Positions 17,554 to 29,000 are shown, counted from the stretch's first letter. The stretch: DNA of 37,476 nucleotides from Chitinophagales bacterium (GCA_014380545.1 JACMJP010000274.1:1-37476); one strand, 5' to 3'. The notes: generated from the sequence alone by a model not told the origin. Translations and numbers: made by a program.

Positions 17554-18057
17554 TCATGAATTAATAACTCCGCCTATTTCCAAAGACTTATTTCTCAGAT
17601 CAATGCCACCTTCTAAAATAGATTTTAAATTGGCAAGATAAAATGTCCAGCCTTCCATACAACCGATGTGATATTTTACTTTATGCTCTTCATCATCCGG
17701 AATATTTTCCTCCGTTAATTCAACAATAGAAATTGTTTCCGAGAAAGAAGAAATCTTAATTGTTACAATACAAGTTTCAGCAAAATAAAATTGCACTATA
17801 TCTTTTCCGTTTGCCGCAATGATCTTATTTTTTTCGTTTGTACTATCAGGATAGCCATGCCACATCCAATTGTACATGTCCTCTTTTTGAATATATTCAT
17901 CCGCTCTGCGTAAGCTCCCATCAGGTTTAGTAAATACAGAACTGCGCAAAAACCATTTTTCCAAACCTTGCTGTGTTGTGCAAACATTATAAATACTTTG
18001 AACGGGTTCAGAGACATTAATGCGTTTGGTGAATTTGGTCCAGTTGTAAACTTGCAT
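17554..18057 (-). CDS. SRPBCC-fold protein, AHSA1-like (activator of Hsp90 ATPase homologue 1-like)
   Basis: Small START/Bet v1-like protein with the AHSA1 signature. From ATG 18057 it has 167 residues, beginning MQVYNWTKFTKRINVSEPVQ, and contains the typical QSIYNVCTTQQGLEKWFLR near the N-terminus and the C-terminal GCMEGWTFYLANLKSILEGG. The alternative ATG at 18096 adds 13 residues not expected in the family, so 18057 is preferred. The fold forms a hydrophobic pocket; most bacterial members have no known function. It is divergent from carA with a short shared intergenic region. Confidence 0.85.
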   Translation of the reverse strand: MQVYNWTKFTKRINVSEPVQSIYNVCTTQQGLEKWFLRSSVFTKPDGSLRRADEYIQKEDMYNWMWHGYPDSTNEKNKIIAANGKDIVQFYFAETCIVTIKISSFSETISIVELTEENIPDDEEHKVKYHIGCMEGWTFYLANLKSILEGGIDLRNKSLEIGGVINS

Positions 18058-18138
18058 AAAATAATTTCCAATAAAATTAAGAAATAATTTTTCCACACTA
18101 ATCTGAAATCATCACTCTGCAATTCGCAGTCAATAATT

Positions 18139-18146
18139 TATCTTTG
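18139..18146 (+). promoter_or_regulatory. -7 box of carA (TATCTTTG), leaderless arrangement
   Basis: TATCTTTG matches the TAnnTTTG consensus exactly and ends 7 bases before the carA ATG at 18154. Transcription would start at or within a few bases of the start codon. A convincing TTG -33 element is not visible at the usual distance. Confidence 0.55.
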
Positions 18147-18153
18147 CTTTTTA

Positions 18154-19257
18154 ATGGAAAACTTCGAAAAAGTTCCGGCGGTTATCTTGCTGAAAGACGG
18201 AACGGCGTTTCATGGCTACAGTGCCGGAAAGATTGGTACAACAACCGGCGAAATTTGTTTTAATACCGGAATGACAGGCTATCAGGAAATTTTTACTGAT
18301 CCAAGCTATTACGGGCAAATTTTGGTTATGACTAATGCACACATTGGTAATTATGGTACTATGAATGAGGAGGTGGAAAGCGAAGGAATAAAAATTTCAG
18401 GACTTGCGGTAAAAAATTTCACCAATTTATTTTCAAGAAGATTGACTCAAAACTCCATTCAGGATTTTTTGCTGGATGAAAGCCTGGTTGCAATAAGTGA
18501 TGTAGACACAAGAGCAATTGTGCGCCACATAAGAAGTAAAGGCGCCATGAATTGTATTATCTCAAGCGAAATAACTGATCTTGAAATATTAAAAAATAAA
18601 TTAGATGATGTGCCAGATATGATTGGGCTGGAATTATCAAGTAAAGTTTCTACCGATAGATATTACTTCGTTGGTGACCCCGATGCAGAAAAAAAAGTAA
18701 TTGTTTATGATTTTGGAGTAAAGAAAAGTATTTTAAAAAATATTGCTGACAGAAATTGTTATTTAAAAGTAGTAAATGCAAAAACAAAATTTGAAGACAC
18801 TTTAGATTTTAATGCAGACGGATATTTTATTTCGAATGGTCCCGGCGATCCTGCAAGTATGGATTATGCTGTTGATACACTTAAAAAAATATTACATGCT
18901 GATAAACCTTTATTCGGAATTTGCTTAGGGCAACAACTTTTGGCGCTTGCAAATGATATTTCAACATATAAAATGCATCACGGCCACAGAGGCTGTAATC
19001 ATCCGGTAAAAAATTTAAAAACAGGTTTGTGTGAAATAACAACACAAAATCACGGATTCAATGTAAATGAAGACGAAATTAAAAGATCGGCCAACACAGA
19101 AATAACGCATATTAATTTGAATGATGATACAATAGAAGGATTCAGATTAACAGATAAAAAAGCATTTAGTGTGCAGTATCATCCTGAAGCAACACCTGGG
19201 CCTCATGATGCAAGATATTTATTTGATGAATTTGTAATGATGATGAAGGAGGAATAA
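18154..19257 (+). CDS. carA: Carbamoyl-phosphate synthase small (glutaminase) subunit
   Basis: CarA hydrolyses glutamine and passes ammonia to CarB, which makes carbamoyl phosphate for pyrimidine and arginine synthesis. 367 residues. The N-terminal CPSase small-chain domain has TGEICFNTGMTGYQEI (31-46) and TNAHIGNYG. The class I glutamine amidotransferase domain begins near 180. FISNGPGDPASM (225-236) and LFGICLGQQLLALA (253-266) place the nucleophile at Cys257; His343 and Glu345 in QYHPEATPGPHD complete the triad. carB is not in the window. eno follows 99 bases later across a GC-rich palindrome. Confidence 0.97.
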   Translation: MENFEKVPAVILLKDGTAFHGYSAGKIGTTTGEICFNTGMTGYQEIFTDPSYYGQILVMTNAHIGNYGTMNEEVESEGIKISGLAVKNFTNLFSRRLTQNSIQDFLLDESLVAISDVDTRAIVRHIRSKGAMNCIISSEITDLEILKNKLDDVPDMIGLELSSKVSTDRYYFVGDPDAEKKVIVYDFGVKKSILKNIADRNCYLKVVNAKTKFEDTLDFNADGYFISNGPGDPASMDYAVDTLKKILHADKPLFGICLGQQLLALANDISTYKMHHGHRGCNHPVKNLKTGLCEITTQNHGFNVNEDEIKRSANTEITHINLNDDTIEGFRLTDKKAFSVQYHPEATPGPHDARYLFDEFVMMMKEE

Positions 19258-19294
19258 TTTTTTGAATAATAAAACTATCAAATAATTTAATAAC

Positions 19295-19323
19295 CCCGCC
19301 CGACTGAACGTCGTTCGGGCGGG
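19295..19323. repeat. GC-rich palindrome between carA and eno
   Basis: Arms CCCGCCCGA (19295-19303) and TCGGGCGGG (19315-19323) pair perfectly; an alternative fold adds GAAC/GTTC inside the loop. The element is almost entirely G+C in an otherwise AT-rich spacer. It lacks a T-run directly after it and looks more like an extragenic repeat than a normal terminator, although it could reduce readthrough into eno. Confidence 0.6.
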
Positions 19324-19338
19324 CAATTAACTTAATAA

Positions 19339-20640
<1,302 letters not shown>

Positions 20641-20905
20641 TAAGGATTAGTGTATTCACTGTTTTGCTGCGCCCAATTAATTACTACGCTTATTTTTAAA
20701 AAAAATTCGCCCCGCTTTATTCACAATCCAGTGACAAATTCCATTATTCAATTTGAAAACCTTTCATCTATATTAGCGTCTTCTTAGCTGAAAGTAACAC
20801 ACTCCTCCTTTTTACACACACTCTCTTAGTATAATACACACAGTCGCAGCCTTTATAAAACAACACAGCTTTAACCCTTTTTATTAACGAAAAATTATAA
20901 GTATC
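20641..20905 (+). other. 265-base leader region before the G8-domain gene
   Basis: AT-rich, pyrimidine-rich spacer. TATATTAG near 20771-20778, preceded by TTTG about 15 bases upstream, loosely resembles a promoter. If used it would leave a long untranslated leader of over 100 bases. I recognise no riboswitch, RNA gene or terminator here. Confidence 0.3.
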
Positions 20906-23900
20906 ATGAAGAAAGTGTATCTATTCTTTACCCTCCTCTATTCCACACTATTTTGTTTTAAAATTTCCTTTGCGCACGGTGACGATTGCGATGTACATTC
21001 TGATAATCCTGTTTTGCAGGCAGAACATTGCGCCGTCATGGAATTAGTGCATGAAGAAGACGCAACACATATTGCGATTAACAGCGGCTCATGGTTCACA
21101 GCATCTACATGGGATGCAATGGAAATTCCACCTTCCGGCGCACGGGTTTTAATTGACAGTGGAGTTGTAGTTACTTACGATCAGGAAAGTACTACTTCTA
21201 TTTTCTGGATCAGAGTAAATGGAACCTTACAATTTGCAACAAATGTAAATACCAAACTCAGAGTAAATACAATAGTTGTTGATGCTGCCGGCACAATGAC
21301 AGTTGGTACTTCTGCTATACCCATTGCATCAAATAACACCGCAAAAATTATTTTTTCTGATGAAGGCGCTATTGATACAGACTGGGATCCATTTTTATTC
21401 AGCAAAGGATTAATTAGCCATGGTGCTTTCAATGTTTATGGAGCATCAAAATTATCTTATGCATCTATGAACACAGATCATACTGCTGGAAAAACGTTTT
21501 TAAAATTATTGGAAACACCAACCGCATGGAGTGTTGGTGATAAATTAGTTTTGGCAGGAACAAATTCATCATGGCTTGGTATCAGTGGAGATAATTCCCG
21601 TTATCATGATGAGGAATTAACCATCACATCCATCTCAGGAAAAAATGTATATTTTACAAATGATGGTGATGGAAGTAATGCTTTAAAATATACGCATAAA
21701 GCACCCACGGGATATGGATTAAAATTTCATGTTGCAAATCTTTCCCGCAACGTAATTTTTGAAACAGAAAACTGGGAGTCACTTCCTTTTTCAGAAAGAG
21801 GGCATGTAATGCTCATGCATAATCCAAATCAAAATGTTTATTATGCTTCTTTTATTGGTTTAGGAAGAACCGATAAATTAAACTTTGCTACAGACCCGGC
21901 TGTGGATGCATTAGGTAATTATTTAAGCGGAGAAGAGAATGTAAGGGGAAGGTATCCATTACATATTCACAGAGCAGGAACAAATAGTACTACAATTGAT
22001 CCGGTTAATCTGAAAGGAAACGTTGTATATACTACACCGGGTTGGGGAATTGTAAATCACTCCAGTAATGTTGTTGCAGAAGAAAATATTGTTTATGAAT
22101 TTTCAGGTGCTGCATTTGTTACTGAAGCAGGAGATGAAATCGGTTCCTTTATTAAAAATCTTGCTTTAAAAGGTGTTGGAAATGAATCGCTGCCAAATGA
22201 CTCACCGGTATTTTCAAGAATTTTGCGTTCGCAAAATTTTGATCTTGGCTATGAAGGTGATGGTTATTGGATGCACAGTAATAATTTGGAATTAGAAGGT
22301 AATATTGCTGCATCATGCAAAGGAAAAGGGTTTCATTATTTTGCTGATGATGATGATATTGCTGCTTCAAAAAAATTAAAGGTACCTGTTTCAACAATTA
22401 TGAGTCCTGTTATTGCAGGAAGTGATGATTCTGTTTCAGCAGCAATTATTCCAATAAGAAAAAACAATAATTCTGTTGTTTATAATTCTGTTGAGGCAAT
22501 GGCATTCTGGACCTTTATGTATAATGAGGATAACATAGGTGGTTTTTCGCATTCCGAAGACCAGCCTTATGCGCACAATATACTTAGTGTAATTGATAAC
22601 TTTAAATTTTGGAATTTGTTAAACAAGGGTGTTGATTTAACATATTCCGGACAAATCCATTTCAGAAACGGATTGATGTTAGGAGATCTCGAGAATCATT
22701 TTGATGACGATGACTGGATAACAGATAATGAAGATGATGGTATTGCAGTTACATCAAGTATTGTTACGGGTCAGGTTGTTATGGAAAATGTAACAATGAA
22801 AGGATGGAGAAAGGCCGCAGTAGTATTCAGAACAGATAATTCAGAAGGAACTGATGATTTGGAAGCTAATTACCGCACATCAAAAATAATTGGTGGTGTA
22901 TATGAAAACAATTATTACAATATGTATCCTGAAAAAGGAATAAGTACTTTCGGATCAAATACCTTTCAGTTTCCGAAATATTTTGAAATATCAGGTAGCC
23001 CGGTATTTAGTTCAATAACATCTAATACAGCACCTGTTGCAAATTTTTCTTATGCATCAGCAGGCGGAAAAACCGTTCAGTTTAATGGTGGATTATCATC
23101 AGATGCTGATCAGTATGTATCAACAAGCGGAAACGGAATTGCTGCATATACATGGGATTTCGGAGATGGAACTACTGGAAAAGGTGTAGACCCTGTTCAT
23201 TATTATTCTGCAGGAGGAACATATAGCGTTAACCTTACAGCTTATGACTGCCAGGGTGCAACAAATACTTTTACGAAAAGTCTTGTAGTGCATAATGAAA
23301 AATACCCGAACACTATTAAAGATTCAGGATTTGAATTATACCCTTTAGTTCAAAAAACAAATATCACAAGTACAAGAGATTTTGTTGGAATTGGATGGAT
23401 GGAAAATGGCGATTGGTTATTGCAGGATGATAAAGCTACTATCATTAATAGTATAGTTCCAAATAAACCGCTTATGCAGGTAAATAAAAATGACCGTGCA
23501 CTGCAGGAAGAAGTTGAATTTTCTTTCCAGGTAAAAAATGTTGGAACAGGTGCAATAGGAAATACATTGCAGGTAGAGGTAATTGGTATTAATGGTGAAT
23601 TTGTTAATACGAATATTGATATGTTTGGCAACTTTGAAAAATGGCCGCATAATGATATGACATTTGAACAGGATGTCTTATTAAGCGAAGAGTTTGGTAT
23701 GAGTAATTATGACTGGACAACGTTTAAAAGAACTGTTGACTTTGGAACAGGGTATGATTATATTGCTGTTTCATTTTATTCTTATGGTGTAAAAAATGTG
23801 TGGGGAGATATGCAGGGAGTTGATAATGTTTGTTTACCATGCGATTGTTCAACACCATTAGATAACTTTGAAACTCAACTTACATCCACTCATGTTAATT

Positions 23901-24667
23901 TAATTTGGGAAAATGTAGGTAGTGAAGAATATCAAATGGAAATTAAACAACAGGGTGGATCATGGACAGATTATACAGTAGAAAATACATCAATGGAATT
24001 TTCTGATCTGATTCCTAACAAAACATATAACTGGAGGGTGAAGGCATTTTGTGATGGAGCGTATACAAACTATTCTGAAATAAGAAAGTTTATAACGCCA
24101 GTTACTGGTGGCGCATGCACAACACCTACACTCACAGAAGTTTCCTTAATAACAAGCACTACAGCAACACTTAGCTGGAACCAGGTTCCCAGTGTTTTAC
24201 AATATCAGGTTCAGTACAAAAAAACAGGGACAACTACCTGGACGAGTGTTTATACAACAAATGCTTTCCTTGCAGTTACCGGTCTTTCACCAAGCACATC
24301 CTATCAATGGAAAGTGCGCAGTCAGTGTACTGAAGGATGGAAACAGTTTACAAATAATAACTCTTTTGCAACACCTTATCTTAAAGAGGGAGAAATTTCT
24401 GCAGATGAAATGGATTTAGATATTTATCTCTATCCAAACCCTGCCAGTGATGTTGTAAATGTTTCTGTTAATTCAAATATAAATGAAACAGTAACAGTGC
24501 AGTTAATTGATCTTACAGGAAGAACTGTACTTGAAGAAAGTATTTCTTTACTATACGGAGCCAGTGAGTTTTCGATAGACGTTCATGCTATCGCCCGGGG
24601 CGCATACATTTTGGAAATAAGCAGTACAAGCGGATTTTCTGAAACAACTAAGCTTATGATTGAATAA
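20906..24667 (+). CDS. T9SS-secreted multidomain protein: G8 domain, CEMIP-like beta-helix, PKD, two FnIII, type A sorting domain
   Basis: 1,253 residues with a signal peptide (MKKVYLFFTLLYSTLFCFKI). A G8 domain covers about residues 52-190, with SGSWFTASTWDAMEIPPSG and repeated V-x-G-T-L type strands. A right-handed beta-helix-like region to about 690 carries GRYPLHIHRAG near 348-358, the motif seen after the G8 domain in the eukaryotic CEMIP/TMEM2 hyaluronan-degrading group. A PKD domain (about 710-795; YTWDFGDGTTGKG), a beta-sandwich region (about 820-975), two fibronectin type III repeats (about 984-1065 and 1073-1155) and a T9SS type A sorting domain from 1171 (DIYLYPNPASD) follow. It is expected to be exported and processed by the PorV/PorU machinery in this window. 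Enzyme activity is unproven; a polysaccharide or matrix target is an inference. Confidence 0.9.
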   Translation: MKKVYLFFTLLYSTLFCFKISFAHGDDCDVHSDNPVLQAEHCAVMELVHEEDATHIAINSGSWFTASTWDAMEIPPSGARVLIDSGVVVTYDQESTTSIFWIRVNGTLQFATNVNTKLRVNTIVVDAAGTMTVGTSAIPIASNNTAKIIFSDEGAIDTDWDPFLFSKGLISHGAFNVYGASKLSYASMNTDHTAGKTFLKLLETPTAWSVGDKLVLAGTNSSWLGISGDNSRYHDEELTITSISGKNVYFTNDGDGSNALKYTHKAPTGYGLKFHVANLSRNVIFETENWESLPFSERGHVMLMHNPNQNVYYASFIGLGRTDKLNFATDPAVDALGNYLSGEENVRGRYPLHIHRAGTNSTTIDPVNLKGNVVYTTPGWGIVNHSSNVVAEENIVYEFSGAAFVTEAGDEIGSFIKNLALKGVGNESLPNDSPVFSRILRSQNFDLGYEGDGYWMHSNNLELEGNIAASCKGKGFHYFADDDDIAASKKLKVPVSTIMSPVIAGSDDSVSAAIIPIRKNNNSVVYNSVEAMAFWTFMYNEDNIGGFSHSEDQPYAHNILSVIDNFKFWNLLNKGVDLTYSGQIHFRNGLMLGDLENHFDDDDWITDNEDDGIAVTSSIVTGQVVMENVTMKGWRKAAVVFRTDNSEGTDDLEANYRTSKIIGGVYENNYYNMYPEKGISTFGSNTFQFPKYFEISGSPVFSSITSNTAPVANFSYASAGGKTVQFNGGLSSDADQYVSTSGNGIAAYTWDFGDGTTGKGVDPVHYYSAGGTYSVNLTAYDCQGATNTFTKSLVVHNEKYPNTIKDSGFELYPLVQKTNITSTRDFVGIGWMENGDWLLQDDKATIINSIVPNKPLMQVNKNDRALQEEVEFSFQVKNVGTGAIGNTLQVEVIGINGEFVNTNIDMFGNFEKWPHNDMTFEQDVLLSEEFGMSNYDWTTFKRTVDFGTGYDYIAVSFYSYGVKNVWGDMQGVDNVCLPCDCSTPLDNFETQLTSTHVNLIWENVGSEEYQMEIKQQGGSWTDYTVENTSMEFSDLIPNKTYNWRVKAFCDGAYTNYSEIRKFITPVTGGACTTPTLTEVSLITSTTATLSWNQVPSVLQYQVQYKKTGTTTWTSVYTTNAFLAVTGLSPSTSYQWKVRSQCTEGWKQFTNNNSFATPYLKEGEISADEMDLDIYLYPNPASDVVNVSVNSNINETVTVQLIDLTGRTVLEESISLLYGASEFSIDVHAIARGAYILEISSTSGFSETTKLMIE

Positions 24668-24687
24668 GAGCTTTTTGTAAGTTTTTT

Positions 24688-24718
24688 AAAAGCCACGATT
24701 TTTATCGTGGCTTTTTTT
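24688..24718 (+). terminator. Intrinsic terminator after the G8-domain gene
   Basis: Nine-base stem AGCCACGAT (24691-24699) / ATCGTGGCT (24704-24712) with a 4-base loop, then a T-run to 24718; 21 bases after the stop codon. Confidence 0.9.
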
Positions 24719-24807
24719 GTATGCAATATTTTTTTAATCCACACTTACAGCTACAACTTTTGCGTTTTGCTATAAGAATACAATTATAATTTTAGGTAAC
24801 AATTAAA

Positions 24808-25134
24808 ATGATCAGCATAAAAAATATAAGAGAGCGCATCCGGCTGTGGAATGTCCCGAAATTTTTCAGAAATAAATTTGTCTTTACTTTTTTTATTTTT
24901 ATTGCATGGATGTTATTTTTTGATCAGAATAATTTTTTTGTACAGTTCGGCAGAATGCAGGATCTGCGCTCAGCAAAACAGAAAAAAGAATTTTACGAAA
25001 CCGAAACCAAAACTATACAGCAGCAAATTACTGCTTTACTAAATGATAAAAGATCACTCGAAAAATTCGCCCGTGAAAAATACTACATGAAAAAACCAAA
25101 TGAAGATGTGTTTGTGATTGTTGAGAAGAAATAA
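24808..25134 (+). CDS. Septum formation initiator family protein (DivIC/FtsB-like)
   Basis: Small bitopic membrane protein of the cell-division complex; FtsB/DivIC partners with FtsL and FtsQ to activate septal wall synthesis. 108 residues: a short basic cytoplasmic segment, one membrane helix at about 23-39 (KFVFTFFIFIAWMLFF), a periplasmic coiled coil at about 50-85 and the conserved end FAREKYYMKKPNEDVFVI (87-104). Length and layout fit the family. It would normally sit next to eno in this phylum, which supports the view that the preceding G8 gene was inserted. Confidence 0.9.
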   Translation: MISIKNIRERIRLWNVPKFFRNKFVFTFFIFIAWMLFFDQNNFFVQFGRMQDLRSAKQKKEFYETETKTIQQQITALLNDKRSLEKFAREKYYMKKPNEDVFVIVEKK

Positions 25135-25138
25135 ATAT

Positions 25139-25921
25139 CTAAACATCATACTTTCTCAGCAATTTCAGCAGTACCTGCAAATCATCCGGCATTTCACTTT
25201 TACAAATAATAACTTCTTTGGTTGAAGGGTGATGAAAATGTAATTCAGAAGCATGTAATGTTAATCTTGATATAATAGGCTTCTCTGTGGTGTTCATCTC
25301 TAATAGCTCTTTATTTTCTTTGTCTTCAATGTTTATATCTGGTAGCACAGTGGATTTAGTTTTATAGTTTTTTTTAATGGATGATAAATAAAATGCATCA
25401 GCCCCGGCATATACTTCATCCACTAATAAGCCATGGCCTATTGCTGCAAGATGCACTCTTATCTGGTGTGTTCGTCCTGTTTTTATTTCTACATTTAATA
25501 CACTTGCATGTTTAAATTCTTCTTCTACTTTATAAATGGTTAAAGATTTTTTTCCTTTCGGATGTGTAACCATTATATTTGGTTTTACAGGATGCGGCGC
25601 AATTGGAAAATTTATCTGCCCGGCTTTATTCATTAATCTTCCCCGCACAATTGCTTTATATAATTTTTTCACATTATGTTTTTCAAATTCCTCATTTAAA
25701 AATTTATGTGCCGCTTCATTTTTTGCAAAACAAATTACACCGCTGGTGTTTTTGTCAATTCTGTGCACAACAAATAATTTCCCGTATGTTTTTTCCAATT
25801 CTTTTTGCAGGCAGGGCACTTCAATATTCCGCTGGGGAATTACTGCAATGCCTGCAGGTTTATCTGCAACCAGCACATCAGCATCTTCAAATAATATTTT
25901 AAAACTGCTTTTCATCCGCAT
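25139..25921 (-). CDS. RluA-family RNA pseudouridine synthase
   Basis: Isomerises uridine to pseudouridine in rRNA or tRNA. 260 residues. The catalytic aspartate is Asp56 in VVHRIDKNTSGV (51-62). DKPAGIAVIP (20-29), KLYKAIVRG and the C-terminal GRTHQIRVHLAAIGHGLLVD are further family signatures. There is no S4 domain, so it is nearer the RluA/TruC-type short forms than RluC/RluD. The exact target base cannot be told from sequence. A second ATG two codons in (25915) is equally possible as a start. A 70-residue insertion-like acidic segment follows the HQIRVH motif. It converges with the divIC-like gene. Confidence 0.92.
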   Translation of the reverse strand: MRMKSSFKILFEDADVLVADKPAGIAVIPQRNIEVPCLQKELEKTYGKLFVVHRIDKNTSGVICFAKNEAAHKFLNEEFEKHNVKKLYKAIVRGRLMNKAGQINFPIAPHPVKPNIMVTHPKGKKSLTIYKVEEEFKHASVLNVEIKTGRTHQIRVHLAAIGHGLLVDEVYAGADAFYLSSIKKNYKTKSTVLPDINIEDKENKELLEMNTTEKPIISRLTLHASELHFHHPSTKEVIICKSEMPDDLQVLLKLLRKYDV

Positions 25922-25946
25922 AAAAATACATGTTCAAAATGGAGTG

Positions 25947-25960
25947 TTAAAACGTTTTAA
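25947..25960. promoter_or_regulatory. 14-base perfect palindrome upstream of the DUF2723 promoter
   Basis: TTAAAACGTTTTAA is a perfect palindrome ending 11 bases before the -33 TTG of the promoter that follows. Its position between two divergent genes would suit an operator; no cognate regulator is visible. Confidence 0.35.
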
Positions 25961-25970
25961 GCTAATAACC

Positions 25971-25998
25971 TTGCAACGTTCTAACTTTCCTATCTTTA
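25971..25998 (+). promoter_or_regulatory. Promoter of the DUF2723 gene (TTG-N17-TATCTTTA)
   Basis: TTG at 25971-25973, a 17-base spacer and TATCTTTA at 25991-25998 match the Bacteroidota promoter except for the last base. The box ends 24 bases before the ATG. Confidence 0.6.
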
Positions 25999-26022
25999 CC
26001 GCCAGCAAAAAAAGAACAACAA

Positions 26023-29000
26023 ATGATCGCATATAACAGGATCAATAATATAACAGGATGGGTAGTATTTTTCATTGCTCTCATTTCTTATACAATGACG
26101 ATGGAAGCATCCGCAAGCTGGTGGGACTGCGGGGAATTTATTGCAGCAGCATATAAATTGCAGGTTGTTCATCCGCCGGGTGCACCAATTTTTTTAATGA
26201 TGGGGAAAATTTTCACCCTGTTTGCATCATCACCCGAGCAGGTTTCAGTTATGATGAATTTCTTTTCTGCTTTGTCAACTGCATTTGCCGTGCTCTTTTG
26301 TTTTTGGATTGCTACAAGACTTGCAAAAAAATTATTAATAGGTGATGGCGAAATAACAAAAGCAAATACTGCAGCAGTTATGTTCACTGGAATAGTTGCA
26401 GGTTTAACCTGTGCTTATATGGATAGTTGGTGGTTCAGTGCTGTGGAAGCCGAGGTTTATGCACTTGCAACATTCTTTTTTGCAATGACTTTTTGGGCAA
26501 TGATAAAATGGGAAGAGAAAGCTGATACTCCTGAAGGTGACAGATGGATATTATTTATATTCCTTATGATAGGATTGAGCATGGGAGTGCATTTATTAAG
26601 CTTACTTACAATTCCGGCAATGGGATTAATTTATTATTTCCGCAATTATAAATATTCCGCAAAAGGATTTTGGGCAGCAATGGGAATAAGCTTTGTAATT
26701 CTCGGAATTATTCTTTTTGGTGTAATTGATAAATTTATTGCAATAGCAGCATGGTTCGACAGGACATTTGTAAATGGTTTTAGCCTGCCGTTTAACAGCG
26801 GAACATTTTTCTTCTGTGTGTTATTAGTTGGCGGAACAATTTATTTAGTGCGTTACGCTGCTCTAAGGGGAAAGCGGGTTATTTATATAGCCTCTATGAG
26901 TTTCCTTATGTTAATTATTGGGTGGAGTTCCAATGCAATGGTACTAATACGGGCGAAAGCAGAACCTGTAATTAATATGAATGGAATTAATGATGTGCAT
27001 AGTTTTCTTTCTTATTTGCGCCGTGAACAATACGGTTCAAGAGACCTTGGGTATGGGCCGTACTGGACAGCAAGACCTCTTGATATTGAATATACCGGTG
27101 ATAAATGGGGTAAAATACCCGGAGGTGAAGAGTATGTTTCTGTAGGAAAAGATTTTAAAATTATTTACGACTTGCCGGATGATCAATTACGGGCAGCGGG
27201 ACTAACTCCCGCTCAAATTGATCTTATGAAAAAGAGGAATAAACAAACTTTATTTCCAAGAATGGGATCTCTCGAGTCGAGACATGCCAGTTTATATTAC
27301 AATTTTGTTGGAGTACCTGAAGGTCAGGAATCAACTTATGTTCCGGATGGTTTGGATAATTTTCAATTCTTCCGTGAGTACCAGATCGGGTATATGTTCT
27401 GGCGGTATTTTATGTGGAATTTTTCAGGAAGACAAAATGATTCGCAGGGTTATTTCCATGATGGAATGAAGGATGGTAACTGGATAACCGGTATTGAAGC
27501 CCTGGATAAAACAAAAAACGAACATCTGCAAAATCTTCCGCCAAGCATGAAAGATGTAATGAGCCGCAATACATTTTTCATGATACCATTTATTCTTGGT
27601 TTACTCGGAATGGTCATTCACTTGCGAAAAGACTGGAAGGGCTTTCTTATTTTATTTATGTTTTTCTTTTTTATGGGGTTTATGAATCTTTTTAATTCAA
27701 ATGAACCCCCTATAGAACCACGGGAAAGGGATTACGCATTAGTGGGTGCTTTTTTTGTTTACGCAATTTGGGTTGGGTTTGGAGTGCTTGCATTATTTGA
27801 TATTGCAAAAAAGAAAGACACAAAAACAATTACTGAATACTTATTATATGCCGGAATTATTATGGTAATAATGTTTTTAATAGGATTAACCGTATATGAC
27901 TTTGGTAGCTTCATTGCGTATTTAATTTATGCTGCAGCAATAATTGGCATTTTATCTTTTATTGTAATTGCTGCAGGCAGGGCCTTAAAAAGTGATTATG
28001 CAGTGGCTGTATTAATAGGATTGCTTTGTTTATCTGCCCCTGTATTAATGGCGCAACAGGGATGGGATGATCATAACCGGCATAACAGAACAATGGCAAG
28101 AGATTTTGCAAGAAATTATTTAGAAAGCTGTCCGCCCAATGCTATTTTATTTACACAGGGAGATAATGATACATATCCTTTATGGTATGCACAGGAAGTA
28201 GAAGGAATAAGAACAGATGTGCGTATTATTAATTTAAGTTTATTAGGAGTGGATTGGTATATCAATCAATTACGGCATGCGGCAAATGATGCAGGGAATA
28301 TTGATCTTTTATTAGGCTATGAAAAAATATTAGGTGATAAAAGAAATTCAATTCGATTTGATACTAAAAGTAAATTTCAAAATCGTGTGGTCGATTTAAA
28401 AGAAGCAGTTTTATTTATGGGGAATGATAATCCTGAAGCGATGAGTCAAAGCACGGGAGAAAATTATATTCCTTCTCTAAAATTTAAAGTAGCCGTTGAT
28501 TCAGCAACTGCGGCACAAAATAACTTAGTGCCTGATAATTTGAAAGGAAATATTGTTTCAGAAATGCCATTTGACTTAAAAAATAAATCATTGTTAAAAA
28601 ATGATTTGATGGTGCTTGATATTGTGGCAAGTAATATTTCAAAACGCCCGATTTGTTTTGCTATTACGGTTTCGCCTGATGCATATCTCGGTCTGGAAAA
28701 ATATTTTATGCAGCGAAGCATGGTTTGGCAAATAGCACCTGTTATGATAAATGGAAACGGGTTTAATCGTGCAATAAATCAGGAGGTGATGTTTGATCAG
28801 CTTGTAACCAATAATATATTTACATACGGTGGTATAGAAACCGGAGAAAAGCTAAACCTTGAATCATCTTCTCTTGGAAGTGCTATGACTGCAAAATATG
28901 TAAACTACCAGGCGCTTGCAGGTGATTACATGGAAGAAGCATTAAATGCAGAGGCACAGGCGAAACAAATGCTTGCACAGGATTCATCCAATACCGAATT

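Noticed and set aside
20641-20905. Possible riboswitch or small RNA in the long spacer after eno.
   Set aside because: No conserved stem pattern or terminator-antiterminator pair could be found by eye; only a loose promoter-like match is present.
25536-26036. A 166-residue plus-strand frame (and a second one at 25579-25902).
   Set aside because: Antisense to the RluA-type gene, whose catalytic motif is intact; neither plus-strand product shows domain features.
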